Part shown: positions 11,261-23,388 of the stretch, piece by piece
Numbering within the stretch: position 1 is the first letter of the stretch
Layout of the letters: the number at the start of each line of letters is the position of its first letter
DNA from: Sphagnum magellanicum
Lineage: Eukaryota; Streptophyta; Sphagnopsida; Sphagnales; Sphagnaceae
Reading direction: 5' to 3'
Assembly (NCBI GenBank): GCA_021904315.1
Contig: CM038923.1
Location: 6,640,038-6,704,037, forward strand
DNA length: 64,000 nucleotides
Translations under genes and position numbers: made by a program
The notes under the pieces: model-generated
Database searches by the model: none
What the model saw: only the letters and a program-made list of their open reading frames with translations
Told to the model about the DNA's origin: nothing

Positions 11261-14200
11261 TTTTTGTATAAGTTGAAATCATATTTTTCAGGTCAAAAAT
11301 GGATGAAATTTTGCGAATTAAAAAAACATAGTAATAGTAATTAAAGTCATAACTACAATTACATGTGAACCATGTTTTGACTAGCTACATTAAAAATAAA
11401 AAAATAACATACAACTATTTTCTATGTCTTGGATGCATGGTGCATTTGGCTATTTGAATTTTGACAAAGTTTGAATTTAGGTCATAATAGAAAATACACA
11501 TTTTGAAGTATTTCAAACATATATAGGTATATAGGTTTTCAAAATACATGTTGTTTAATTAATTAGTAATTCTGATGGAAGGGCCAACCCATTTAAGTAC
11601 AATTTCTTTTTATAAGGTGGTGATTTTGTGCAATATGTGGCTAGGGCACATTTAGAGTTCCAATAACCTAGAAAACTTTATGAGATTATTTTTTAAGTAT
11701 GCTAAGGGAAAGTCACATATTTAATTTTTAAAATACACATGTGACCATTGATAATCTACCAATTATTTTTGAGAATTTGTTGATAAGTACCTAGTACATT
11801 CAATACCCAAATATTGTTTTGTTAACTTTTTGAATATGTGACAAGTGAAAAAAATGCAATGAATATAAAGGTGCAAAATACACAAGGTCCATGCCAAGAT
11901 CACATTTATACTAATTTGACTTAGGTTTTAACACAATTGCATTTTGAGATCATTTCATTTATGGGTTCACCATGTAGTAAAATATGCCATTGGGGGATAC
12001 ATTTTGTTTTTTTGGAATTTTTTTATAAATTAAACCTTAGTATATATTGAAATTATGATTTTTAAAATTCCAATGGTCAATGAGAAGAATTCTTTTAACT
12101 TCATTGCATACTATTAAAAACCGCATATTTTATATTGAAAATAGGACTTTAATTAGATTTTTGATATTCTCAAGTTGATGGAATTCTACAATGTATTTAT
12201 ATATTTTCAAAATTTTCATATTATGATCATAGTCTATAAAAGGTTTAATGTAAATGTATAATTTTTGAAAAATTCAAAGACCACCCAATTCAATTAAAAC
12301 ATGTACTTGCCATGTTTTTTCATATATTAAAATTCTTCAGACTCCATGTGTGACTTTCCATAAACTCAATGTAAGGGACCACAATCTCATGATGAAATTC
12401 AAAGAGGTTTTGAATAAGTTTTTCTTAAATGTTTATCCCAAATTAACTATCATTGTGACAACTTCTAGGATATTTTTTTGACATGCTTTACCATGCTTAT
12501 GCCCTTATTTAAACATGTCAAGATTTTTATTATTTAAAGTAAGATTAAAATCTCAATTGAATCAAAATTGCAAATGAATGAAATATAATAAAATCCTTTC
12601 AACCTACACAAACTTTCTTCCTTATGAGCATTGTGAAAGTTTCAAACCAAATGATCATTAGTATAAAAGGTGTGTTCATAGTACAATGTAAAAAGAAATA
12701 GTAACAATTTGATAGTTTTCATTGCAACATATTTTTAATCTAGCTTTAAAAATATTTGGAGAAGATTTTGTGGTTGAAACGTGCAATTAAAGGTGGATTA
12801 CATTTTTAACTATCATTATGTTATGAAATTGGTGCATATATGAACAATTCAATTGTCAATCAAATACATTTGGGTGCATTCATTTTTTGAAAAGCCATCT
12901 TTCGTGTGACCACTACTTAAATTTGGAGGTTTTATGCCTTCAACATGAATGCATTGTTAGAATTGTGTAATTTTTTTCATGAAGCTTTTCATTATGTATT
13001 GATAATTATGTTGTCAAAATACAAAATAAAAGATGATAACATAAAAAATATGGGATACAATAGCACAACAATGTGTTTGTAACAACTAGTCTTTTTACTA
13101 CTTAATGGATTCTTAAAAAGTTTTGAAATCTTTATTTATGATATATTTATGGGATTTTTTAAAGATAAAACTTTCACATAATACTATAATGCAACAATTT
13201 TTTTGAGTCATAAGAATAAAAATAAAATTTTGGCAACTTATAAATCATGATTTTGAGAATATTTTCCCAAAATGACCAATCATGTTGTGCCATTAGAAAG
13301 TCACGCCATTTCCTTGCAATGATGAAATTCATTTGTAGTATGAATTTTGAAAAGTTTTGATTTTTAAAGTTATATTGGTATTTTTCAAAATTTAAATACT
13401 AGAGAAATACTAACTAAAATCAAAAGATGAAAATCATATTTTACATGATCTTTTCATATATTTAACTTGTCATACATCCATATTTAATTGTCAAATTTCA
13501 ATTAATTAATATTAACATATCGAAAACTTTTATATAGAATTTGACACTAGACATGAAGGATAATATTTTATGACCTACCTTTAAAGAACTTTCACTTAAA
13601 TGTTTTACTTAATTTTCAAAATATATTATGCAAGCCAATGGTCAAACTACTCTTACATGTGTGTTTATTCATATTTCTTTAACTAACCTTACTTCTTAGT
13701 AAAAAGGGAAATACAAGTATTTAAAAGGGGAATAAACTTTATATTGGCTACATGCTAAACAAGAAAGTATAAAATTTGAAAAAAATTCCTATATTTTTGT
13801 AACCTATTGAAACTAGTGATTTTTTTTGTGGTGATTTTTTTTTTCATTTTTGATAAATCTCATTTTTTTGAAAAGAAATTGCAAAAAATCACCTTAACTA
13901 CTTGCAACATGAAAAGCACCGTAAATTTTTTTTTTTCATATCTTGAATATTGTCAAATTTGGCAAAATATTCTCATGGATGATCACCACTTAAGAAATAT
14001 CGATTGTGGTCTTTATATATTGAAAATTGTAAAAACAATTCCTCCAAATTTGATACCTTTGGAGCATTTTTTCCACAAAAATAATTTTACCTTGTTACAT
14101 TAAAAACATTTTGTTGATATGAAGCTAAAATTTGCCCTATAACAAATTAGTAGAAACATACATGAATACTTTTCATTATATGGATTTGAAAATATGAAAG

Positions 14201-14434
14201 AACATCAATTCAAAACACTTTACTATAAATCCCATTGAATCAAAAATTGAAAAAATAAAAATCTACAACGTTTTCTTATATTAAGTCACTACTCTTTGCA
14301 AAATAAACAAAACTAAGATCCTACCAATAATACATGTTCTTTTTGGGTTGTTTGATTCCATAATCCCTTGTCCCCTTCCACATTTTATTTTGGATATATG
14401 AACCATGTGGATGAGTTCCTAGGTATTATTTAGT
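11261..14434. other. Gene-free AT-rich stretch
   Basis: Nothing codes convincingly here. The segment 11270-11327 (GTTGAAATCA-ATTTTTCAGGTC..., then GATGAAATTT) recurs at about 23737-23791, so part of it is a dispersed repeat. The 98-residue open frame at 13807-14103 is low-complexity and unrecognised. Confidence 0.5.
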
Positions 14435-15214
14435 AGGTCCATTCATAGTTAGGGTCTCACAACAAAAACAATGACACAATGAAAACAAAACACAAGATAG
14501 TGTCCTATGTCATTAGGGAAAATGAATGTTATTAGATGTTAAAACAATGAAAGGTGGCTATATATGTTTAATCTTTCAACCATGAAGTGCTAAATTATTT
14601 GAATTTTTTTTGAATGTCTTGTTGAAGTATAAATCAATAAGGAATGTTGCACTTTAGCTAGGACATTTTTACAATGATAATCTTTCATTTGGAATGCCAA
14701 AGTCTTACCAAAAAATCAAATAATGTTTTTTTGTATCCACATATTTTTATACTTCTTTCCAAACCTTTTGAATGTAATCTAATTTATTACAAAATTTATT
14801 ACAACTACCCATTTTTAATGGAATTATTTTTTTATGAAGAATATTTGAAATGTTTGCATCAATTCCACAAAATATAATGTTTTACACTAATAAAATTTTA
14901 TGCCACCACATGTAGAACATATTTTATTTTATTTTTGCTTAAAATATGAAGCAATTTGAATAAATATTTTTTTTTCCTATTGATTCCTTTTCAACATTCT
15001 CACAAAATGAAACATAGTTTTTAAACTAGGTTTCATAACACTTAAGCACATGTTTTAATCATCAAAATAATGATTATTTTTTAGCATATTGATCATAATG
15101 TATATTCTTGTATGTTATATAGTAAGTCATAATGATCAATGAAAATTAAGGTTTATCTTGATGATTTTGCAATTTGAAACTTTCCTTTTATGTACCCCAA
15201 ATGTGATTACACCC
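14435..15214. mobile_element. Degenerate TIR element, copy A (~780 bp)
   Basis: This is an inverted homologue of the better preserved element at 37597-38396. Its right end, TGTACCCC-AATGTGATTACACCC (15191-15214), matches the terminal repeat of that copy. The left end near 14435 (AGGTCCATTCATAGTTAGGGT) is a decayed version of the other terminus. Internal blocks also match, for example AAAAAATCAAATAATG near 14711 and ATCAATTCCACAAAAT near 14858. No transposase is seen, so it looks non-autonomous. Confidence 0.7.
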
Positions 15215-18200
15215 TTTTGAAATCTTGATGTAGTTGAAGTATGTCAAATGTTTTGAAAGACTATTAAAATCATGCCTTCATGTCTTTTTATACACATGGA
15301 TATGGATAGTGAACAAATGAAGTTTTACATGTATACAATTTGGTCCCATTTTTGGAAATTTTAATGTTGTTATTTTTACATAGCTTTTTGTGGTTTGACT
15401 AAAATTACTATAAAATCAAAATTCTCTCAATACATATTATTGTGCTTACACCCATCAATCTTTAAGTAGTCTTTTAAAGATTTAGTGTGTCAATTGAAAT
15501 TCTATGTTCCTCTTCAAGGTGTTTAACTTTTTCAAGCTTTAGGCAAAATAATTCATATAGGACTTTAGAATTCTTCATGTTTGTTAAGCTTCTCTTCTAA
15601 CTTCTAGCTCCTAATTTACAATGTAGGTTCTAGTAGGACATTATACTGCCCCCCATCAAATTTCATGATTGCCAACATGGAACCATGTGTGATTTTGCAT
15701 AATCATGCAATTATTCTACAAAGAAGAACCCATATTCATGTTCTATTATAGGACCAAAAAACCAATATTTATGTTTTACAACAAGGAGTAAAATTCAAGC
15801 TTGATAGCATGTTGGTGCAATAGCAACTATTTATCAATATCCTACTTCTAAGCACATGCTACAACTTCTTTACACTAGAAGAAAAACTTAAATTTACAAC
15901 TAGTGTTTGTGGCTACTTTTTAATCATAGGCAACATTTTGCAACTAAATAGGTCGAGCTAAGCAAGCAGGTTGGTAGGCCTAAGTAGGTTTATATGTAAG
16001 TTCAACCTATTTACCTAGGCTAAAAGTACATAACTACCTAGGTAGGTAGGTAGGTCCTACCTAAACTAAATACATGCTTAAGCAAGTAAGTAAGATTTAC
16101 TTACCTACCTACCTAAACTAAATACATAAATTAGTAGGTAGGTAAATAGTTATGCCAACCTTAACAATGAGTTTTGTTGGTTACTTCTAATGCAATCATG
16201 TTTCAACAATGTTATTACAATATGCAATATCTTGCATTGTGCCATGTTACTTCATGAGTTTGGCCCTTAAATGAACCTACTAAATTACAACATGGTTTAT
16301 CCTATGAAAATAAGTTTGAAATATTGAAGTAAGTTAAGCAAATCACCAAAATGACTAGATTTTATGGGTAAACAAATGTAATTTGAAGCTACATTATCTT
16401 TCTATGTAGACACATTAATGACCCACAATTGGACTGAAAATATCAGCCAATGATAACATATCTTCACTTGCAATGAATGTTCATGTCAAAATTGGTATTG
16501 TGCAATAATTTGATTTTTCAAATAACTAATGATTTTAACTCTTTACAAATTTCAAAATTGAACAATTGCAATACAACCAAGGCTACTAAATCTACTTCTA
16601 AAATCGAGTCCTAGATTGTTGAATTGCAAAAACCTTCATATTTGCAATGGCACAAAAAACATTCTTACAACCTTTCACAATGACGAATGCCCTTAACAAA
16701 ATTTGGCTTTGGCACAATCTCATATGTTTTGTGTTTGTCACTCTTTTATGCATTAGAAACCTTGAGTGCATTTTAAAATCTAATATGAAGAACAAAGAAA
16801 ATTTAAATCCTTATTATAGTAATGTGAAACTAGAGATCTTTTGTTTTCAAATTATGTCAAATTTGCAAATACATCTAATGGTGCCCCCATTTCATAAGTC
16901 ATCATGGTGTGTGAATGATGTAACCCTAAAAATCTCTTTTATTGCAAGTGAACACAACAAGAAGGAAAAGAAGATAGGAATGGATTGAATCCTAGGTCAA
17001 AAACCAACCTAAATCTTCATTTAATTACAAACTTAAGTTTATTTCAATGACCAAATAGCACCTAACAAATTAGATGTCATAGGAAATAATGGAAATTTGG
17101 TGGTTATGATTTTTTTAAATGGATGGAGTTTTGATCTTTGAAGAAGAATTGATACTCATTGTTTGATAAATGTGTTGATGATTGTGAAAGGACCTTAACA
17201 CTTTTGGTGGCCCAAGTTAACTTGCTAATGCAAATATTTGAAAATCCATTTGGTTTTCTGTGGAAACAACCAAAGACTTATGTTTATTAAAATGAAATTT
17301 GAAATGTTGATTTTGATGGCTCCAATCTTTTTGTGTTGAAATTGTAATTTATGAAAAATTCAAATACCTAAATTATTATTATTATTCTTATGTGATGATG
17401 ATGATATTTTCAAATTTACTTAACCCCTTTTTAAAAGGTCAATGTCAACATACGTGTATTGTAAATGAATTGGAATGTTGATGCTGTGAAAATCTATATT
17501 TGGTTTTACACTTCATGAAAATCAATTTTGTGTGGAACAATGTCCAAGGAATATTGACAATTAGTTACATGCTAGCCAATTTATTTGTCCAAAAAGTAAT
17601 TCAAATTCTAAAGAAAGGGAAATGAATTGTTCAAAAATTTGTAACTCCAAGTTAGCTCCAATAGGTGACAATCGAAACATTTTACCCCTTTGACTGAAAG
17701 GTTTTCCAAGTTGGTAACTTATAAATGGTTGATAGAAAAAATTTCCCTAAGCATTGGTGGAAAAGCAAAAATGTATGCCTGAATCATATGTACTCATACA
17801 TTTGTTACTCGTAGGTGTGTTGAAGGAGGTGAATACATGAACACCCACTAAATCAATGGATTGATTGTAAACACATTAACCGAGACCAACCATCAATGTC
17901 TAGAAGAATCCAAATTTGATTCCAAAAGCATTAAAACTATAAATAATTTAATTACCTATGAAATGTGGAATTGTAAACCTACATATTAACCAAGCACTTG
18001 CACCTACACCCAAACATGAAATAATGGGAGTTCGATGATCATCCAAAATTTCATGTCAAAGAATAATGGATCAAATGTGATGGTGCAAACATTTTAAATT
18101 TGTTTTAAAAGTTGAATTGAACTATTACAAGGAGATATAAACATGAACCAAGGTAGTAGATGTAAAATTAGCTTCAAATGTTGTTGTGAAGGAATGTTGT

Positions 18201-19936
18201 CAATGTTGACATAAGCTAAAATATCTAAAAGAAACCTTAGTTATTGCATAAGTGAAAACTTAAAAGCATAAAATGTCAAAGTCACAAATGTTCAAATCCC
18301 TAGATTGGTGGGTCAATGGGCCATTGTGCAATTTAGAAATAAGAAACATAAACCTATTGATTAATTAAAACACCTTTTGAATTATTTAAGGACCTGGGCC
18401 CCAAAGATGCCTTAGATTTATTTTTTTAATCATTCAAAATAAAAAAATGTAAGAGAATCTAAAAAAGAAAGGAAAAAACATAAAACATAGAAAATACAAA
18501 ACAATGGACAAACCACGTGGACATCTTTCAACCTCACATAATAATTCACATGCTTGTCATCTTTTAACAACAAATCTTGAACAATAGATGATACAAAAGA
18601 CAAATGATCACATTTGAATTTTGTACACCCAATATTTTTAAATCATTTGAAAATTTGCCAAACAAGAATATTGGCATGTGTGCCTAATGGAGATTGTGCA
18701 ACTTTGCAAAGTTGTGTTGATAAGTCTATTGTTTATGGCTAGGAAGTATTAATTCATTTATGAAACCCATCTATGAAGCCATTAACCACAACCTATGATG
18801 AGTCTATGATATCATGGGTCATTAGTGATAAAACATAACATTGTATGTGATATGAGAAACATGGTTGATGCAATGACCATGAAATCCTTTCAAAAATTAC
18901 AATGGTTGTGTTAAAAATGTTGATTTTGACACATAAAAAACGCATATGAGAATGATAAAATGAATGGTCAAAAGTGTGATTCTTAGTAATTTGGGAAAAC
19001 AAAACAATTTGTAACATGAAGTGAAACTAATTTACCACATGAAATTAAAGTAATCATTAACACAATCACCCATGGGCATCACAACAAATTTTGTAATGAT
19101 ATACATGCAACTAAACATAAATAATACTAAAAACCTGAGGTTGAAAACTAAGTCAACTATGGACATGTATTGAAAAATCAATGTTTTATTAACAATGAAA
19201 AAAACATTGCAATTAACAAGTTAAACAAAATTGTGCATGTTATTATGATCTATAATGAAAAAACAACAAAGACAATGATGACTTATGCAAAAAATAAAAA
19301 TAAAATTCACCTTGACAATTTCAAAATAAACCTGAAGCCTAAAATCCAAAAATCCACACAATGTAAACACAACAACAATAACATAAAAGCTACAACATTA
19401 GTCATGAGCACAAGTATAGAAAAGGAAACCTTAAACTAACATTACTTGAATAAGGTAATTTGAGGTGAAGATTGATGCCAATGTTGACATAGATGTAATA
19501 GTCCCTCAAAGATGTTAAATATCTCGTAACGAACATTGTTTAGTGTCAATGTGGCATGTTATGTTTTGACACAAGGTTCGAATAGTTTGACCATATAGCT
19601 TGAGATTAAATAGAAACTAACATTATCTTTACACAATGCTAAAAACTATCCTAGTAGTAGGTATCCTCTACTAGAAGAGGTGATGGGACAACATAAGCAT
19701 GCAAAGAAAAAAAATTGTTAATTTTATTTGTTCTACTTTCTAGAGCAAGTAGAACAATAGGGTTGTATGCAAAATTGAAAACTATGTAGTTTCATGCAAA
19801 ATTGTTCAATGTGGAAAAATAAGCCCAAACAAAGCTCATTACAAAATATTTAACTTCAGACCTCCCTATCCCCAAAGGGGCTTAATAAACATGAGTGGTG
19901 ATGGGAGCAAAGATGTTATAATAGAACCTATTTATA
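15215..19936. other. Gene-free AT-rich stretch
   Basis: No gene was recognised. The longest frame (16647-16988) has AT-rich, low-complexity composition and no motif. The only internal structure noted is the GGTA/TACC block listed separately. Confidence 0.5.
15945..16150. repeat. TAGG/CCTA tetranucleotide block with inverted arms
   Basis: TAGGTAGGTAGGTAGG (about 16038-16053) is followed by TTACCTACCTACCTAAAC (about 16101-16118) and then GTAGGTAGGT again. The arms can pair with each other. The phrase CTACCTAAACTAAATACAT occurs twice. A similar vocabulary recurs at 57730-57895. Confidence 0.6.
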
Positions 19937-20138
19937 TTGTAGTACCTTGGAAACTTGGCCACTAATTATATTATTTTCAAAAGTGTTGAAATTTTTAGGA
20001 AAAGAAAATTAGAAACCAAAATTTTGTGGTGGAAATTAAAGAATCTTTTTTTTAAAACTATAACATCATTTTATTTTCGACCATAATTAACTAATTATTA
20101 GACATATATGTGTTGAAGCTACCATTGTACTATAGTAA
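19937..20138. mobile_element. MITE-like element, family M1 copy 1
   Basis: It begins TAGTACCTTGGAAACTTGGC and ends with the inverted GAAGCTACCATTGTACTATA. The first ~45 bp match the start of the element at 22578. It has no coding capacity. TIRs are imperfect and I could not fix a target duplication. Confidence 0.6.
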
Positions 20139-21936
20139 TGCAACTCATATTAATTAAAAATGGGACCCCCAAAATTCTTTTTTTTTCTTTTTTATGGGTA
20201 TCAATGATTGGCACACCATAAAAACATTTAATCAAGCCCTTTGTTCTTTGCCATTTTTGACCTATGCTAATGGTAGGGCAAAAATTGTGGGACTAATGCA
20301 TGATTCATATTAATTTGTTGGGGTTGACTTTCAAGTTCAAATTTTTTTTCCAATGACCCTCTTTGATTGGCCCATCACCAAAAAATTCTCAAACATTGAA
20401 GACTCCCCAACATAGAACTAGTATTTAGTCTACAGTCTTTTAAGTAGAAGTACCCACTCCAAACATAGAATCGTATACGTCTAGATATTTCCCCAATCTA
20501 TATAGGCTCCAAGAGGACAATGGTGAACAAAACATATTAGATAAATTGGTGAGATTATATCGAAACATTATGATGAACACATTGGGGGTATGTATAAGTA
20601 TACATGATTTGTGCATATGATAAATTGTATTTATACAACTTGAGAAACATGTTGAGAATGCTTTTGGGAACTTAATGGGAATTTGGTGAAAGCAAATTGG
20701 GAATTAAAAAATCTAACAACCTCCCCCTCCCTCCCCCCCCACCCCACCTCCTTAAATTTAAAAAAAAGTATTGTTGGTTCACCTCATTTGCTACCAAGAA
20801 TTTCTACACCTATTTATGTTCTTTAACATTTTTGGTGTGGGCTAATGGCAAGATCATGAATCATGGGGACATACCTAGTTATCTTCCTTTTCATCAAATG
20901 TTTTCATTCAAAATACATGGAATGCTTATTGGATTCATACGAAAGACGAATAGAAAACCTATATTAGAACATTTATTGGATTGAATATCTTTGTCAAATT
21001 AGTTTAGACATCTTATGAAAGGCCAAACTTAAGCCCACATTAGATGGGGTACTTCTAAGGTCAAAATTCCTAGCAACCAACTTGGACTTATGTGAAGCAA
21101 ATTGAATCCTTGGGCTGGACCCTACCTCGGACCCTAGCTGCATTTTGATTTTTCCAATCATGAGCTCTCCTTTTTTGGCTTTTTGTTTTTGGGTTTGAAT
21201 CAATTGATTTTCCCTCCAAAATGGTGCCATGTAGGTTTAGCCTTGATTTGTCATTTTTTGGTCTTCAACTTTCATCTAAAGGTCATGGGTCCACTTTATG
21301 GCTGTCAACCAATAGGATTGTTCTATTTCATTGGACTCTAGACCTTGGATCCTCATCTAAAATGGCTGTAGGAAAACTTATAAAATTATTTAACCATGAT
21401 GAAAATAATTAATTCACATCCTTTTTAATGGAAACCCTAAAGATAATTAAAAACCCCATCACAAAGTGGGTGTAAAAATTATAGAATAATGAAATAAGAA
21501 AACTTTTGCCTTGTTTTAATTAAACAAACCCCATGAAAATGGCAAGAAATTGAATAGCCAAATACACCCAATTTGATGCTAAATGGTGAATGTGATTTTA
21601 TGAATGTGAGAACAAAATTGAATGGGTTGTGGATAACTATTTACAAAATATTCCAAATGTATTTGTCTAGACTATGTGTTTATTTAAACTAGTTAAGAAG
21701 TTATTAACCAAATCAAAAATTCTATCAATAATTGCAAACAATTTCGAATAAATTCGATATTGATTCTTCTTATAGCAAACCCATCCCCATCCATGAATTT
21801 AAAAGGTGTAAAAATCCTTAATGGTGAATGTCAAATTTCATACAAAATGATTAAAAATGACGCAAAGCACAAAAATGGACCTACTTTTAAAAAGTAAATA
21901 GTTTAACTCCATGGTGCTTAATTTTCTCTCTTTTAA
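20139..21936. other. Gene-free stretch
   Basis: No gene was recognised. It includes a C-rich run near 20720-20742 (CCCTCCCTCCCCCCCCACCCC). Frames at 20697-20984, 20994-21230 and 21221-21412 have no recognisable motif. Confidence 0.45.
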
Positions 21937-22255
21937 GAGCATCTCCACTGGTGCACAGTATGTGACTCCAGATAATAAAATTTATTGTGAAAAAGACAAA
22001 ATCTGCTGGTTTAGCTCTGCAGTGGCTGGTAAAACGAACAAAATAATTATGCAACTCCAAACAAGAGTGTAATAAATTGGACATCATTGCATTTCAGTAT
22101 TTCTGATTGGTCCAGGCGGTTTGCTATTAGTAGTCCCATGTATATGTAGTTCCAGTTATAGTTTTATTGGTGAGGTTGCCCCCAGAAAAAAAGCTAAACT
22201 TAGATGTTTAATATTATTATCTAGAGTGACATACTGAGTGCGGATGGAGATGCTC
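21937..22255. mobile_element. Tourist-like (PIF/Harbinger) MITE, 319 bp
   Basis: The ends are GAGCATCTCCA at 21937 and its inverse TGGAGATGCTC ending at 22255. Terminal similarity extends about 38 bp inward, including a shared CAGTATGT block. Both sides are flanked by TAA (21934-21936 and 22256-22258). A TAA/TTA three-base target duplication is the hallmark of PIF/Harbinger elements. No open frame codes a transposase, so it is non-autonomous. Confidence 0.88.
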
Positions 22256-22577
22256 TAATGTTGCTACCCACAAGTTCTTTTGGTTTGGAGTCTTTTTTTT
22301 GTTGTTTCAAAAGAAATAAAAAAATAACAATTTCAACATGAAAAATAATATCAAAGATGGTTAAAGACAAAATTTGGTAGCATTGGACATAGGGTAAATT
22401 ATTGGATTGATCAATATGTGATCCTTTCCAAGATCCATACCAATTAAGTTATGGGCATATTATCTTGATGAAATTCATTCCATTTTATTCTAAAACATTT
22501 AGAGTTCCAAATTTTTATTATTATTAATAATCAAGTATAATTTTAAATCTTTGTGTATTGCGTAGATATTTGCCTAT

Positions 22578-22788
22578 TATAGTACCATGGCAACTTTGGC
22601 ACCAATTATATTATCTTAAGAAATGTTGAAATTTTCAAAAAAATAGCTTTTTAAAAGAAAAAAATTGTAAGAGAAAATAGAGAATCTTTTAGTATTATGA
22701 AATGTTTTAATTTTCAACATGAAATCTTCAAAATAAAATAATTGTTCAACACCAAACTGTTGAACTTGCCAAGGTACCATGGTAATAT
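22578..22788. mobile_element. MITE-like element, family M1 copy 2
   Basis: It starts TATAGTACCATGGCAACTTT and ends with the inverted ACTTGCCAAGGTACCATGGTA. The left 45 bp align with 19937 onward (TAGTACC-TGG-AACTTGGC-ACTAATTATATTAT). Interior sequence is A-rich and more diverged. The superfamily is not assigned. Confidence 0.65.
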
Positions 22789-23285
22789 ATTTCACAATAA
22801 AGTTTTCACACAAAACATCTTCATCATTGGTGTATCAAACCACTTAACAACATGTATGGAGTAAGTCCTTTCAAATAATGAAACCTACCAATAAATGCCT
22901 CAAAACAGTTGGAACACTTATACAAAACAATGTGAACATGAATATTTACATTTAGTGTCAGTAGCTTTGCATGAAATCTGATACTATCAAAATTTCAAAT
23001 TTTAGGTTTGTAGAGGATCAATTATGAATGACACCAATGTCTTTTTAAATTATAAACTCCAAACCCAAAAATTGAATTAACTATCCAAAAGACAAAGTAT
23101 GGATGATAAAATTTGAAATTATTGTTTATTATAATTGTTCAAATCCTCTCATATGTTTTAAGACATCCTAGCATGTGTATTTTCCCCCTATGCTCCCCCA
23201 TAAAGCCCATCATACCATAATCTCAAGTTATAACCCTAGCAGGAAACCCCAATGGGAAAGAGGTTGATAAAAAGCTAGTCATGGA
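22789..23285. other. Gene-free AT-rich stretch
   Basis: Nothing supported is seen here. Confidence 0.5.
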
Positions 23286-23388
23286 TTTTATACACAAGCA
23301 ATAAAAACATCAGTCAAACATTAATGGCTTGTGTATAAAATATAGTTGTAAAATTAATGTTGCTTTTGACATTAATTTTACAACTATA
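23286..23388. repeat. Two adjacent perfect inverted repeats
   Basis: Hairpin one: TTTTATACACAAGC at 23286-23299 pairs perfectly with 23327-23340 across a 27-nt loop. Hairpin two: the 20 bases at 23341-23360 pair perfectly with 23369-23388 across the 8-nt loop TGCTTTTG. The hairpins touch each other. They could be a foldback transposon remnant, a small-RNA hairpin or a recombination scar; the sequence alone does not decide. Confidence 0.85.
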
